Assembly: GCA_034666665.1 (NCBI GenBank)
Contig: JAXDLK010000023.1
Span: 1-30,156, forward strand
Length of the DNA stretch: 30,156 nt
Source: JAXDLK01 sp034666665
GTDB lineage: Bacteria > Desulfobacterota > Binatia > JACPRU01
Direction: 5' to 3'
In this document: positions 23,959-30,156 of the stretch, piece after piece
Layout: the number at the start of each line of letters is the position of its first letter
Position numbering within the stretch: the stretch's first letter is position 1
Translations under genes and position numbers: made by a program
The notes under the pieces: model-generated
Databases searched by the model: none
The model's input: the letters and a program-made list of their open reading frames with translations, nothing else
What the model was told of the DNA's origin: nothing

Positions 23959-26565
23959 TCAGAAGGGCTGCCGGGCGCCGAACAGCACTTGCAGCGAGTC
24001 GCGGCGATCCACGCGCGTCGCGAGATCGAGATAGAAGGACGTCGGAAAGAACCCGAGGAAGTCGTAGAAGAGATCCATTCCTCCGCCCGCTCCGGCCGCG
24101 AATGCGGAGACGTCGTAGACGTCCGCCATCGGGTCCGCGACGCGACCGGCATCCGCGAAGGCGCGGAGCTGGAGTCGCCGCGCGATCAGCACGTCGAGGA
24201 AGTTGAGATCGAGCCGGAGCGGCGTCATCCAGCGGACCTCGCCGCGGCCGACGAGGATGTTCTCGGCGAGCCGCTCCTCGGCGCCGATCCCTCGGATCGA
24301 GCGGAAGCCGCCCAGGCTGAAGAGGCCCTGGAGCGGGACCACCCCTCCCGACGTCGAGGCGCTGAAGCCGTTCACGAGCTCCGCGGCGATCACCGTGTCG
24401 GCGCGAAGCGGCCGCGTGACCGCGAGGCTCGCGCCGCCTTGCACGTAGTCGTAGTCGCTTCCCACGGCGCCGTCGTAGAAGTCGAAGAAGGCGCGGAGGT
24501 GGTGTGACCGCGTGGGGTTCTCGAACCAGAAAGCGTCGTAATAGTTGTAGCGGAAGCCGATGCCGCCGAGACGCCCGCCGGTGCGGATCTCCGGCTCCTC
24601 GCGGTCCTCGAAGCTCGAATCGAGCTCCTGCAGCGCGTAGTACGCGAAGAGGTTGTGGCGGTAGAGGTTCGCGTCGATCGGCGTGCCGCCGTGGAGCTGG
24701 AACCCGGCGTCGACTCCGTATCCGCGGTTGGTGATGAACGGGGCGGCCGCGAGGTCCTTCACGTAGTCGTACCTTCGGCGTGCGACGAACAGCGTGGAGA
24801 ATCCGAACTCCGTCGACGACACCTCGACGTCGGCGCTGTCGAGCAGGAACTGCAGCTCCGGCGGCTCGACGTCATCGTCGAGCCGAGTCTGCACGACCCG
24901 GCGATCCGGGTCGAGCCGCACCCTGCCGACGTCCTCGCCCCCGGGCAGCGTTGCCTCCGCCGCGCTTCCGTCCAAGTCCACGAAGTGGCGCCGGTCCCCG
25001 GCTCCGGTCTCGATTCCCACCTCGAGGGAGTCCACGGCCGGCAGGTCACGGCCTTCGCGGCGCACCCGCACGTGAACCCCGCCCGCATCGTTCTCCACGT
25101 CGTCGAGCGCGTAATCGATCGCCGGATACCGCCGCACCCACTCGTCGGTGAAGCGTCGCGCCTCGGCTCCGGCAACGCTCTCGATCACCTCCCGGAGCGG
25201 CGCGGAGCCCCGTGCATAGCGGTCGAGGACGGCGCGCCAGCTCTCCGGACGGAGCCGCTCCTCGAGCTTGGTGAACGTCAACCGCCCGGGAGGCCGGTCC
25301 CGAAGCCCCTCGTCCGGGTCGAGGCCGAGCGCGTCGTCGCGGCGGAGCACCGGAAAGAACGGCCGCAGCAAAGGAATCCGCGGCGCCGTCTCGAACCGAT
25401 CGACGACGGCAAAGACGTTCAGCATCCGGATCCAATCGCCGACTTCGCGCCGCGGGCGGAATTCCTGAGCGTAGAGCTCCTCCGCGCGCCTCCACGCGAG
25501 CCCTTCCGCGACCCAGCGAACGTCGCACGCGGGCTCCCGACGCCGAGCCCGATCGAGCTCCTCGAGCAAGTACACGGCATAGGCGAGCTCTCGTCGATGG
25601 ACGAAGCGGACCAGTGGATGGAGGTCGAAGAGCCGATCCGAGACGAGCACCATGCCGCTCGCCGCACGCGTCGGGATCCAGCGGAGAGGCACGCGAGCCA
25701 GGACGAGCTCGCTCGTTTCGCGCGATCCGGCGACCACCTCCGGGAGCGTCTCGAGCAGTGCTTCGCTCCGCGTCGGATTGGGGGATACTCGATGCGGGAT
25801 CTCGCGGCTGGGGACGCCATAGAGCGCCACGACCCGTTTTCCGATTCGCACTCGCTCGACCTCGAACGCGCTCCGCGACAGCACGATCGACGCTGCGTGC
25901 CCCGGCGGAGCTTCGATCGCGGCACCGGTCGAGCCCGCGAACACACGACCGTTCACCAGGAGCTCGGCGCCTTCGGGTGCGTGGAGCGCCGCGCGGACGG
26001 TCGCGGCCGCGGTGACGAGGTCTTCCCCGGGCTCGAGCGGCACGGGATACCAGCCGCCGTTCGCGACTAGCAGGTCGTCACTCGCACCGAACGCATCGAG
26101 CAGGCTCGGCAGCGTGGTGGCGAACTCGACCGCGAGGTCGATCTCGCGTCCGACCGGCAGCCTCCGCGGCAGCTCGACCGTCAGCACGCTCGGCGGCGTC
26201 GCGCCCGCGGCCGCCTCGAGATGGGTCGCCAGCTCGCGGCCGCCGGCGCGCACCGTCGAAACGACGGTACCACCGTGCCGATAGCTCCCGCCGGCGATCA
26301 GAGTGTGGCGCGCGAGATCGTCGAAGCCTTCGAGCTCGCCGGCGAAGCGATTCGCGAACAGCAGGAGCCGAACGTGGTCGGTCGGTTCGGGACCGGGGTT
26401 TCGCCAGCGGATCCGCATCGATCCACGCGCATGCGGCTCTCCGAAGGAGAGGCTCGCGTCGATCGAGATCGCCGCCGGTGGGGCTGCCGGCATGGCCGCG
26501 GCGGTTCCGGTGAGGGCCACGAACGAAGCCAGAGCCAGAGCCAGAGCCGAGCCACCGCGCCGCAA
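23959..26565 (-). CDS. M1-aminopeptidase-like (zinc site lost) ectodomain fused to Omp85-like beta-barrel
   Basis: An 868-residue exported protein. A signal peptide (1-24, with LALALASFVALTGTAAA) is followed by an M1-type N-domain (LLLFANRF at 67-74; GGWYPVPLEPG at 170-180). Next is a catalytic-like domain with ASGMVLVSD (302-310). RELAY (325-329) stands where HEXXH is expected, and WVAEG (351-355, E354) where the WLNEG glutamate lies. RFTDEWVRRYP (471-481) and VRLDPD (549-554) resemble M1 C-terminal parts. From about 580 aromatic-rich alternating strands form a barrel with FSLGGFRSIRGIG (749-761) like the Omp85 (I/V)RG loop. The chain ends in Phe as outer-membrane proteins do. Both zinc histidines are replaced, so peptidase activity is unlikely. 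The function is unknown. TTG 26565 follows GAGGACG; no better start is seen. Confidence 0.8.
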   Translation of the reverse strand: MRRGGSALALALASFVALTGTAAAMPAAPPAAISIDASLSFGEPHARGSMRIRWRNPGPEPTDHVRLLLFANRFAGELEGFDDLARHTLIAGGSYRHGGTVVSTVRAGGRELATHLEAAAGATPPSVLTVELPRRLPVGREIDLAVEFATTLPSLLDAFGASDDLLVANGGWYPVPLEPGEDLVTAAATVRAALHAPEGAELLVNGRVFAGSTGAAIEAPPGHAASIVLSRSAFEVERVRIGKRVVALYGVPSREIPHRVSPNPTRSEALLETLPEVVAGSRETSELVLARVPLRWIPTRAASGMVLVSDRLFDLHPLVRFVHRRELAYAVYLLEELDRARRREPACDVRWVAEGLAWRRAEELYAQEFRPRREVGDWIRMLNVFAVVDRFETAPRIPLLRPFFPVLRRDDALGLDPDEGLRDRPPGRLTFTKLEERLRPESWRAVLDRYARGSAPLREVIESVAGAEARRFTDEWVRRYPAIDYALDDVENDAGGVHVRVRREGRDLPAVDSLEVGIETGAGDRRHFVDLDGSAAEATLPGGEDVGRVRLDPDRRVVQTRLDDDVEPPELQFLLDSADVEVSSTEFGFSTLFVARRRYDYVKDLAAAPFITNRGYGVDAGFQLHGGTPIDANLYRHNLFAYYALQELDSSFEDREEPEIRTGGRLGGIGFRYNYYDAFWFENPTRSHHLRAFFDFYDGAVGSDYDYVQGGASLAVTRPLRADTVIAAELVNGFSASTSGGVVPLQGLFSLGGFRSIRGIGAEERLAENILVGRGEVRWMTPLRLDLNFLDVLIARRLQLRAFADAGRVADPMADVYDVSAFAAGAGGGMDLFYDFLGFFPTSFYLDLATRVDRRDSLQVLFGARQPF
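26528..26548. repeat. Hexamer tandem repeat in signal-peptide codons
   Basis: GCCAGA is repeated three and a half times on the plus strand. On the coding (minus) strand it gives alternating Ala-Leu codons in the signal-peptide core of the outer-membrane protein. Gain or loss of a unit would stay in frame and change the hydrophobic core by one Leu-Ala pair. Confidence 0.6.
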
Positions 26566-26694
26566 CGTCCTCGGTCGTACCAGTTCCGCTCGCGGACTTC
26601 ATCTCGGCCGCCTCCCAGACGCGCGGAACGCGCCCGTTCGGCGGCCGGTTTTCGTCTTGACTCCCCATACCCTTTGCCCTACCACTCGCCGACC

Positions 26695-27804
26695 ATGACG
26701 AAATCGAATCGAATCGCTGCCTTGCTGCTGACGCCCGCGGTGGTATCCCTTCCTCTACTGTCGCTGTCGTGGATCGCGGGCTGCAAGGATGGCACCGCCT
26801 CGAATCCGACGGCGCAGGCCACGCCGGCATCCTCCGCCTCCGCCTCCACGGGCGCTGCCACCGCGTCGGCGGACCAGGTGGTCGCGGTGGTCGGCGGGCG
26901 CAAGATCACCGTCGCCGAGCTCGATGCCTCGATCAAGCCGGAGCTCACACGGCTGGAGATGGAGAAGTACCAGGCGCGGAAGGCGAAGGTCGACGAGCTG
27001 GTGCAGCGCGCGCTCGTCGAGGAAGAGGCGAAGGCGAAGGGCGTGTCGCCGGACGAGCTCATGACCCGCGAGGTCGCGAGCCACGCGACGGAGCCGACGG
27101 ATCAGGAGATCAAGGAGTTCTGGGACAAGTACAAGGAACAGATCAAGGGCAAGTTCGAGGAGCAGAAGGACCGCGTCAAGCAGTACCTGAAGACCCGCAG
27201 TCTCGGCACCCGGCAGGGAGAGTACCTGGCCGAGCTCCGCAAGAACGCCAAGGTCGAGGTCTACCTCGAGCCGCCGCGGCTGGAGGTCGCCACCACGGGC
27301 GGGATCGAGAAAGGCGAGAAGAGCGCGCCGATCACCTTCATCGAGTTCTCCGACTATCAGTGCCCCTTCTGCGGGCGCTCACAGGACGTCGTCAAGCAGG
27401 TGGTGGCGAAGTACGGCGACAAGCTCTACCACGTGTTCATGGACTTCCCGCTGACCAGCATTCACCCGCTGGCAATGCCCGCCGCGGCGGCATCACGCTG
27501 CGCCGGGGACCAGGGCAAGTACTGGGAGTACCACGACCTCCTGTTTCAGCGGCAAGCACAGCTGTCCGCCGAGAACTTCGGCAAGTGGGCCCAAGAGCTC
27601 GGCATGGATGGCGCGAAGTTCGCCGCGTGCATCAAGGAAGACAAGCACCAGAAGGACATCCAGAGCTCGATGGAGATCGGCCAGAAGGCGGGGGTCACCG
27701 GCACGCCCGCCTTCTTCCTGAACGGCATCATGATCAGCGGAGCCCAGCCGTTCGAGCAGTTCGAGAGCATCATCCAGACCGAGCTCGAGCGTAAGAAGAG
27801 CTGA
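26695..27804 (+). CDS. SurA_N-DsbA/thioredoxin fusion lipoprotein
   Basis: A 369-residue exported protein. Residues 1-30 are a lipoprotein signal with lipobox IAGC (C30), followed by a flexible Ala/Ser/Thr linker (34-57). Residues about 60-190 resemble the SurA chaperone N-domain (QVVAVVGGRKITVAELDASI, then long charged helices) without a parvulin domain. The C-terminal half is DsbA-like: ITFIEFSDYQCPFC with the redox pair C223-C226 (CPFC), a helical insertion, and the cis-proline loop GTPAFFLNG (P338). It should act in the periplasm as a membrane-anchored thiol oxidoreductase with a substrate-binding chaperone part. It is divergent from the outer-membrane protein and precedes an MCE-domain gene. 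No ribosome site is seen before ATG 26695. Confidence 0.9.
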   Translation: MTKSNRIAALLLTPAVVSLPLLSLSWIAGCKDGTASNPTAQATPASSASASTGAATASADQVVAVVGGRKITVAELDASIKPELTRLEMEKYQARKAKVDELVQRALVEEEAKAKGVSPDELMTREVASHATEPTDQEIKEFWDKYKEQIKGKFEEQKDRVKQYLKTRSLGTRQGEYLAELRKNAKVEVYLEPPRLEVATTGGIEKGEKSAPITFIEFSDYQCPFCGRSQDVVKQVVAKYGDKLYHVFMDFPLTSIHPLAMPAAAASRCAGDQGKYWEYHDLLFQRQAQLSAENFGKWAQELGMDGAKFAACIKEDKHQKDIQSSMEIGQKAGVTGTPAFFLNGIMISGAQPFEQFESIIQTELERKKS

Positions 27805-27854
27805 CCCCTCGCGAGGCAGCCGCGCCGATGACGCCGGCGTGGTTTTCAAAGCGG

Positions 27855-27860
27855 TGGAGG
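27855..27860 (+). promoter_or_regulatory. Ribosome binding site for the MCE-domain gene
   Basis: The sequence GGTGGAGG ends at about 27860, six bases before ATG 27867. It is the strongest plus-strand ribosome site in the window and fixes the start at the signal peptide. Confidence 0.7.
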
Positions 27861-27866
27861 CCCTCG

Positions 27867-28511
27867 ATGCGCCGGTCCATCCTCTCGCTCGCTTTCCTCG
27901 CCACCGTGTCGTCGGCCAGCGTCGCGCCGGCGGAATCGCTGCCGCTCGTCCTCGAGGTGCAGAGCTCGAAGGGGCTGCAGACCGGGGATCCGGTGCTCTC
28001 GGCAGGCAAGCAGGTCGGTCGAGTCACGAACGTCGGCTTCGGGGACGACATGGTCGAGGTCCGGCTCGCGATCGACGCGGATGCGCGGAAGAGCGTCCGC
28101 CGCGACTCGGTGTTCGTCGTCCTCGAGGGCGACGAGCGAGCGGTCGAGCACTTCGCCGGGAGCTCGTCGAGCCCGCTCGCGAGCGCCGGAGAGCGCTTCC
28201 GCGGCGCCGACGCCCTGGCCGACGTGTGGCTCCGGCGCGGGACGATCACCTCGCAGGAGCTGGCGATGGCGATGGCGGAAGGACTCGACGGCCTGCGGCG
28301 CAACATCGAGCGGCTCAAACGGTCGCCTGAATGGCCGAAGTTCCGCGACCAGATCGCACGATTGGCCGCACAGATGACCGTCGCCCAGACGGACCTCGCG
28401 CGCGTCATCGAGGAGACGATCCCGGCCCTCGGCCGCGAGCTCGATTCGGCCTACGAGGAATACCAGCGCGAGCTACGGAAGCAGGAGCTCCAGCGACAGC
28501 ACGACCAGTAG
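27867..28511 (+). CDS. Secreted MCE/MlaD-domain protein
   Basis: A 214-residue protein with a cleavable signal peptide (1-22, SVAPA before ESLPL) and one MCE-like domain (about 26-90) containing GLQTGDPVLSAGKQVGRVTNVGF and VEVRLAIDADARKSVRRDS. MCE domains carry phospholipids between membranes as part of Mla-type systems, normally anchored by an N-terminal membrane helix and encoded with MlaE/MlaF permease and ATPase. Here there is no anchor and no transporter gene nearby. Residues 126-214 are charged and helical, probably coiled-coil. ATG 27867 has GGTGGAGG six bases upstream, which decides against the longer frame from 27828. The lipid role is inferred from the domain only. Confidence 0.75.
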   Translation: MRRSILSLAFLATVSSASVAPAESLPLVLEVQSSKGLQTGDPVLSAGKQVGRVTNVGFGDDMVEVRLAIDADARKSVRRDSVFVVLEGDERAVEHFAGSSSSPLASAGERFRGADALADVWLRRGTITSQELAMAMAEGLDGLRRNIERLKRSPEWPKFRDQIARLAAQMTVAQTDLARVIEETIPALGRELDSAYEEYQRELRKQELQRQHDQ

Positions 28512-28537
28512 CTGCGACTTCGCCGCGCGAGCGTCCG

Positions 28538-29080
28538 TCAGACGTGGAGCAGGCGGCCGACGACCTGCAGCAACACGTGCGCCACCATCGCGATCGCTGC
28601 GACCCGGAGCACCTGTCGGGGCGGGGCTGACGACGCGCCGCCGATCGCTTGCACGACGGCGGCCAGGAACCACAGGTTCGTCACGATGTAGAGCGTGCCC
28701 GTGAGCAGGCGCACGCCCGGCAGCAAGGCGAGCCCGAAGAGAAGGCTCGGAGCGTGCGCGAAGCCGATCGCCCGCGTGAGCCCTCCGAGCTCCACCGCCG
28801 GCCCGAGTACGCGGAGCGCGCCATAGGCGAGCAGCGTCCAGACGAGCCAGCCGATCGTCGCAGCGAACACCGCGATCGTCAGCGGGCCTCCGTCGATGGC
28901 CGTCTGACCGTGCTCCGCGGCATCGATGGCCGCCTCGAACACGGCGGCGAGGAGGACGATGAACGCCGCCTGGAACCCTGCCGCCGGATCGGCCGCGACC
29001 TCGGCGAACGTCCGCGCACGGAGCGCGAGCGCTCCCACGATGCGCGGCAGCAGCAGCGCCGAGACGGAGCTTTGGGGCAC
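28538..29080 (-). CDS. YIP1-like integral membrane protein
   Basis: A 180-residue hydrophobic protein with about five membrane segments (near residues 34-52, 67-90, 104-121, 128-146 and 158-176). The N-terminal LLPRIVGALALRARTFAEVAADP resembles the cytoplasmic lead of bacterial YIP1/DUF1282-type proteins, whose role is unknown. GTG 29080 is proposed because a longer frame reaching 29140 would have to be translated through the terminator hairpin at 29109-29140. The gene ends 26 bases from the convergent MCE-domain gene. No good ribosome site or promoter is evident in the short space after the terminator, so expression may depend on readthrough. Confidence 0.7.
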   Translation of the reverse strand: MPQSSVSALLLPRIVGALALRARTFAEVAADPAAGFQAAFIVLLAAVFEAAIDAAEHGQTAIDGGPLTIAVFAATIGWLVWTLLAYGALRVLGPAVELGGLTRAIGFAHAPSLLFGLALLPGVRLLTGTLYIVTNLWFLAAVVQAIGGASSAPPRQVLRVAAIAMVAHVLLQVVGRLLHV

Positions 29081-29108
29081 GAGGTTCGGGACGGTTTTGC
29101 CGCAGACG

Positions 29109-29140
29109 AAAATGGCCAGTGGGGCGACCCCACTGGCCAT
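29109..29140 (-). terminator. Intrinsic terminator after the cupredoxin gene
   Basis: A perfect 13-bp stem (29112-29124 pairing with 29128-29140) with the three-base loop CGA. Reading the minus strand, it is followed by TTTT. It starts 28 bases after the TAG of the cupredoxin gene (29169-29171) and separates it from the membrane-protein gene. The T-run is short (four bases), so partial readthrough is possible. Confidence 0.78.
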
Positions 29141-29168
29141 CGTCGAACGGGTTACGAGCTTGCCAGAC

Positions 29169-29864
29169 CTACTTGGAAAGCTTGAAGGCGACTTCGGCTT
29201 CCTTGCCGGCCTCGACCTTCACCTTCTGTTCCTTCTCGCCGAGCTCCTCGTGCCACACCTTGATCGTCTGCTCGCCGGCGGGAACGTTCTCGATCTTGAA
29301 CTTCCCGTCGTCGCCGGTGAGCGCGTAGTACGGGCTGTCCTGGACGACGAAGACGCCGCTCATCCAGCCGTGCGCGTCGCAGGTGACCTTGATGTTCTCG
29401 GGCTCCTTGAAGCTCGCCTCGATCTCCTTCTTGAACTTCGGCTGCGCCTTGTTGAACGACGGATTCTTCTGACTGTACGTGTGAATGTTGTGCAGGATGC
29501 CGTCGCTGTTCAGGATCTTGACCGTCGAGCCTTCGGGAAACATCAGCACGTGCGGCACGTAGTGACACTGCTTCTGGTCGAACGTGACGGTCTTGGCCTC
29601 GGGCTTGGCCCCGCCGGAGACGCCGGTCAGATGGACGACCGCGTTCTTGATGCCGCCATCGGAGCCGACGATCAGTGACTCGGCCTCCTTCTCCTTGCCG
29701 CAGACCTGCTGGTCTTTGGTGACCTCGATCTTCTTCGGCGCCGGCGGCGTTCCCTCGAACGATACCTGCCCGACGATCGTGCCGGTGTCGGCGGCGACCG
29801 CCAGACCGGCGACCGCGGCGAACGCCAGAACTGCGATTCCCCCCGACAGAACGTGACTTCTCAT
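29169..29864 (-). CDS. Periplasmic plastocyanin-like cupredoxin with carboxypeptidase-regulatory-like ends
   Basis: A 231-residue secreted protein. The signal peptide is 1-25 (LAVAA before DTGTI). Residues about 27-100 form an Ig-like segment (GTIVGQVSFEGTPP). A cupredoxin core follows, with copper ligands in LHNIH (H125) and TCDAHGWMSG (C162, H165, M168), the His-Cys-His-Met set of blue-copper proteins. The end (YYALTGDDGKFKIENVPAGEQTIKVWHEELG) is the carboxypeptidase-regulatory-like beta-sandwich usual in this family. It probably carries electrons in the periplasm, consistent with the c-type cytochrome gene 70 bases upstream. ATG 29864 is preceded by a perfect AAGGAGG. An intrinsic terminator follows. 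C100, H101 and H105 form a second possible metal site. Confidence 0.88.
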   Translation of the reverse strand: MRSHVLSGGIAVLAFAAVAGLAVAADTGTIVGQVSFEGTPPAPKKIEVTKDQQVCGKEKEAESLIVGSDGGIKNAVVHLTGVSGGAKPEAKTVTFDQKQCHYVPHVLMFPEGSTVKILNSDGILHNIHTYSQKNPSFNKAQPKFKKEIEASFKEPENIKVTCDAHGWMSGVFVVQDSPYYALTGDDGKFKIENVPAGEQTIKVWHEELGEKEQKVKVEAGKEAEVAFKLSK

Positions 29865-29874
29865 GCTCTTCTCG

Positions 29875-29881
29875 CCTCCTT
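29875..29881 (-). promoter_or_regulatory. Ribosome binding site for the cupredoxin gene
   Basis: The minus strand reads AAGGAGG ten bases before ATG 29864. It is a full anti-Shine-Dalgarno match and indicates strong translation. Confidence 0.75.
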
Positions 29882-29934
29882 GGCTCTCGTGCGGAGCCTC
29901 GTGTCTCGTGTCGTGATGGTGGCTCCCGTGAGAA

Positions 29935-30156
29935 TCAACCCTGTGTCGGTTCCCCCGTTGCGCCACCGGCCGGCTCCCCATCCTCGGACTCGCTGGGCGC
30001 CGACGCCGGGACCTCCGGCGACGGCTTCTCCTTGCGCCCGAGCATCATCAGGTAGTCGCGGAGCGCGAGCATCTGACGCTGCTCGTTCCCGCCGAGGACG
30101 TCCTCGGGACCCCCCGGATAGAACGAGGGCATCTTCGTCCCCGGCATCAGCTTCTG
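29935..30156 (-). CDS. C-type cytochrome, C-terminal end only (5' part outside window)
   Basis: The frame is open to the right edge, so only the last 73 residues are visible, beginning QKLMPGTKMPSFYPGG. GTKMPSF looks like the methionine-ligand loop of a cytochrome c domain (axial Met in KMP), followed by GGNEQRQMLALRDYLMMLG, the usual C-terminal helix. The heme-binding CxxCH would lie upstream outside the window. The tail (KEKPSPEVPASAPSESEDGEP onward) is an acidic, Pro/Ser-rich low-complexity extension. The gene lies 70 bases upstream of the cupredoxin gene on the same strand, so both probably belong to one respiratory electron-transfer operon. Confidence 0.75.
   Translation of the reverse strand, partial: QKLMPGTKMPSFYPGGPEDVLGGNEQRQMLALRDYLMMLGRKEKPSPEVPASAPSESEDGEPAGGATGEPTQG

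Noticed and set aside
26657..26685. TTGACT-17-TACCAC upstream of the SurA_N-DsbA gene
   Set aside because: The -35 is good but the -10 matches only three positions, and the start site would fall almost on the ATG. Evidence is insufficient.
27807..27816. Palindrome CCTCGCGAGG after the SurA_N-DsbA stop
   Set aside because: It is a ten-base palindrome with no loop and no T-run. It is common in GC-rich DNA and not a terminator.
29081..29140. Longer start of the YIP1-like protein at 29140
   Set aside because: The extension is encoded by the terminator hairpin of the upstream gene and lacks a ribosome site.

Overview
The window is GC-rich chromosomal DNA from a Gram-negative bacterium. LPS heptose genes, an Omp85-type outer-membrane protein, lipoproteins and a periplasmic cupredoxin show that there is an outer membrane. 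The order pheA-hisC-tyrA-aroA-cmk-rpsA-sppA-ihfB, with a MoxR/VWA pair alongside, resembles Deltaproteobacteria in the broad sense and related deep lineages (Myxococcota, Binatota and Methylomirabilota types). Gene order and protein style alone do not support a species or a firm phylum. No tRNA, rRNA, CRISPR array, phage gene or transposase gene was seen.

Layout. (1) Bases 1-2986, minus strand: a MoxR/ChlI-like AAA+ ATPase followed by a VWA-domain partner that runs off the left edge, driven by a near-consensus promoter. (2) 3079-12391, minus strand: a long operon-like block accA-pheA-hisC-tyrA-aroA-cmk-rpsA-sppA-ihfB. It covers fatty-acid precursor supply, Phe/Tyr synthesis, CMP kinase, ribosomal protein S1, a membrane peptidase and an IHF/HU protein, and many of its genes overlap by 1-4 bases. 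(3) 12660-16690, minus strand: miaA, mutL and pgi. (4) 16899-17631, plus strand: hldC-type heptose adenylyltransferase and rpmB. They converge on rel across a gap made almost entirely of one long inverted repeat. (5) 17715-26565, minus strand: bifunctional (p)ppGpp enzyme rel, gmk, yicC, heptose kinase hldA, a radical SAM protein, and a very unusual outer-membrane protein. (6) 26695-28511, plus strand: a SurA_N-DsbA lipoprotein and a secreted MCE-domain protein. (7) 28538-30156, minus strand: a YIP1-like membrane protein, then across an intrinsic terminator a cupredoxin and the end of a c-type cytochrome that enters from the right edge.

How the parts fit. The left two thirds is mainly housekeeping, organised in tightly coupled minus-strand operons. 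The right third is dominated by envelope functions: heptose activation (kinase and adenylyltransferase encoded separately), outer-membrane protein, disulfide and folding lipoprotein, MCE protein, and extracytoplasmic electron transfer. The most unusual gene is at 23959-26565. It encodes what looks like a complete M1-aminopeptidase-like ectodomain whose zinc motif is destroyed, joined to a C-terminal Omp85-like beta-barrel. Also notable are the hairpin repeat filling the rpmB/rel gap and a pair of related intergenic repeats at about 12.6 and 16.8 kb.

No stretch longer than 300 bases lacks a gene. The two longest gaps (6141-6402 and 12392-12659) hold candidate promoters, and the second also holds hairpins and repeats. 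All calls come from reading the sequence and its translations; no database search was done.
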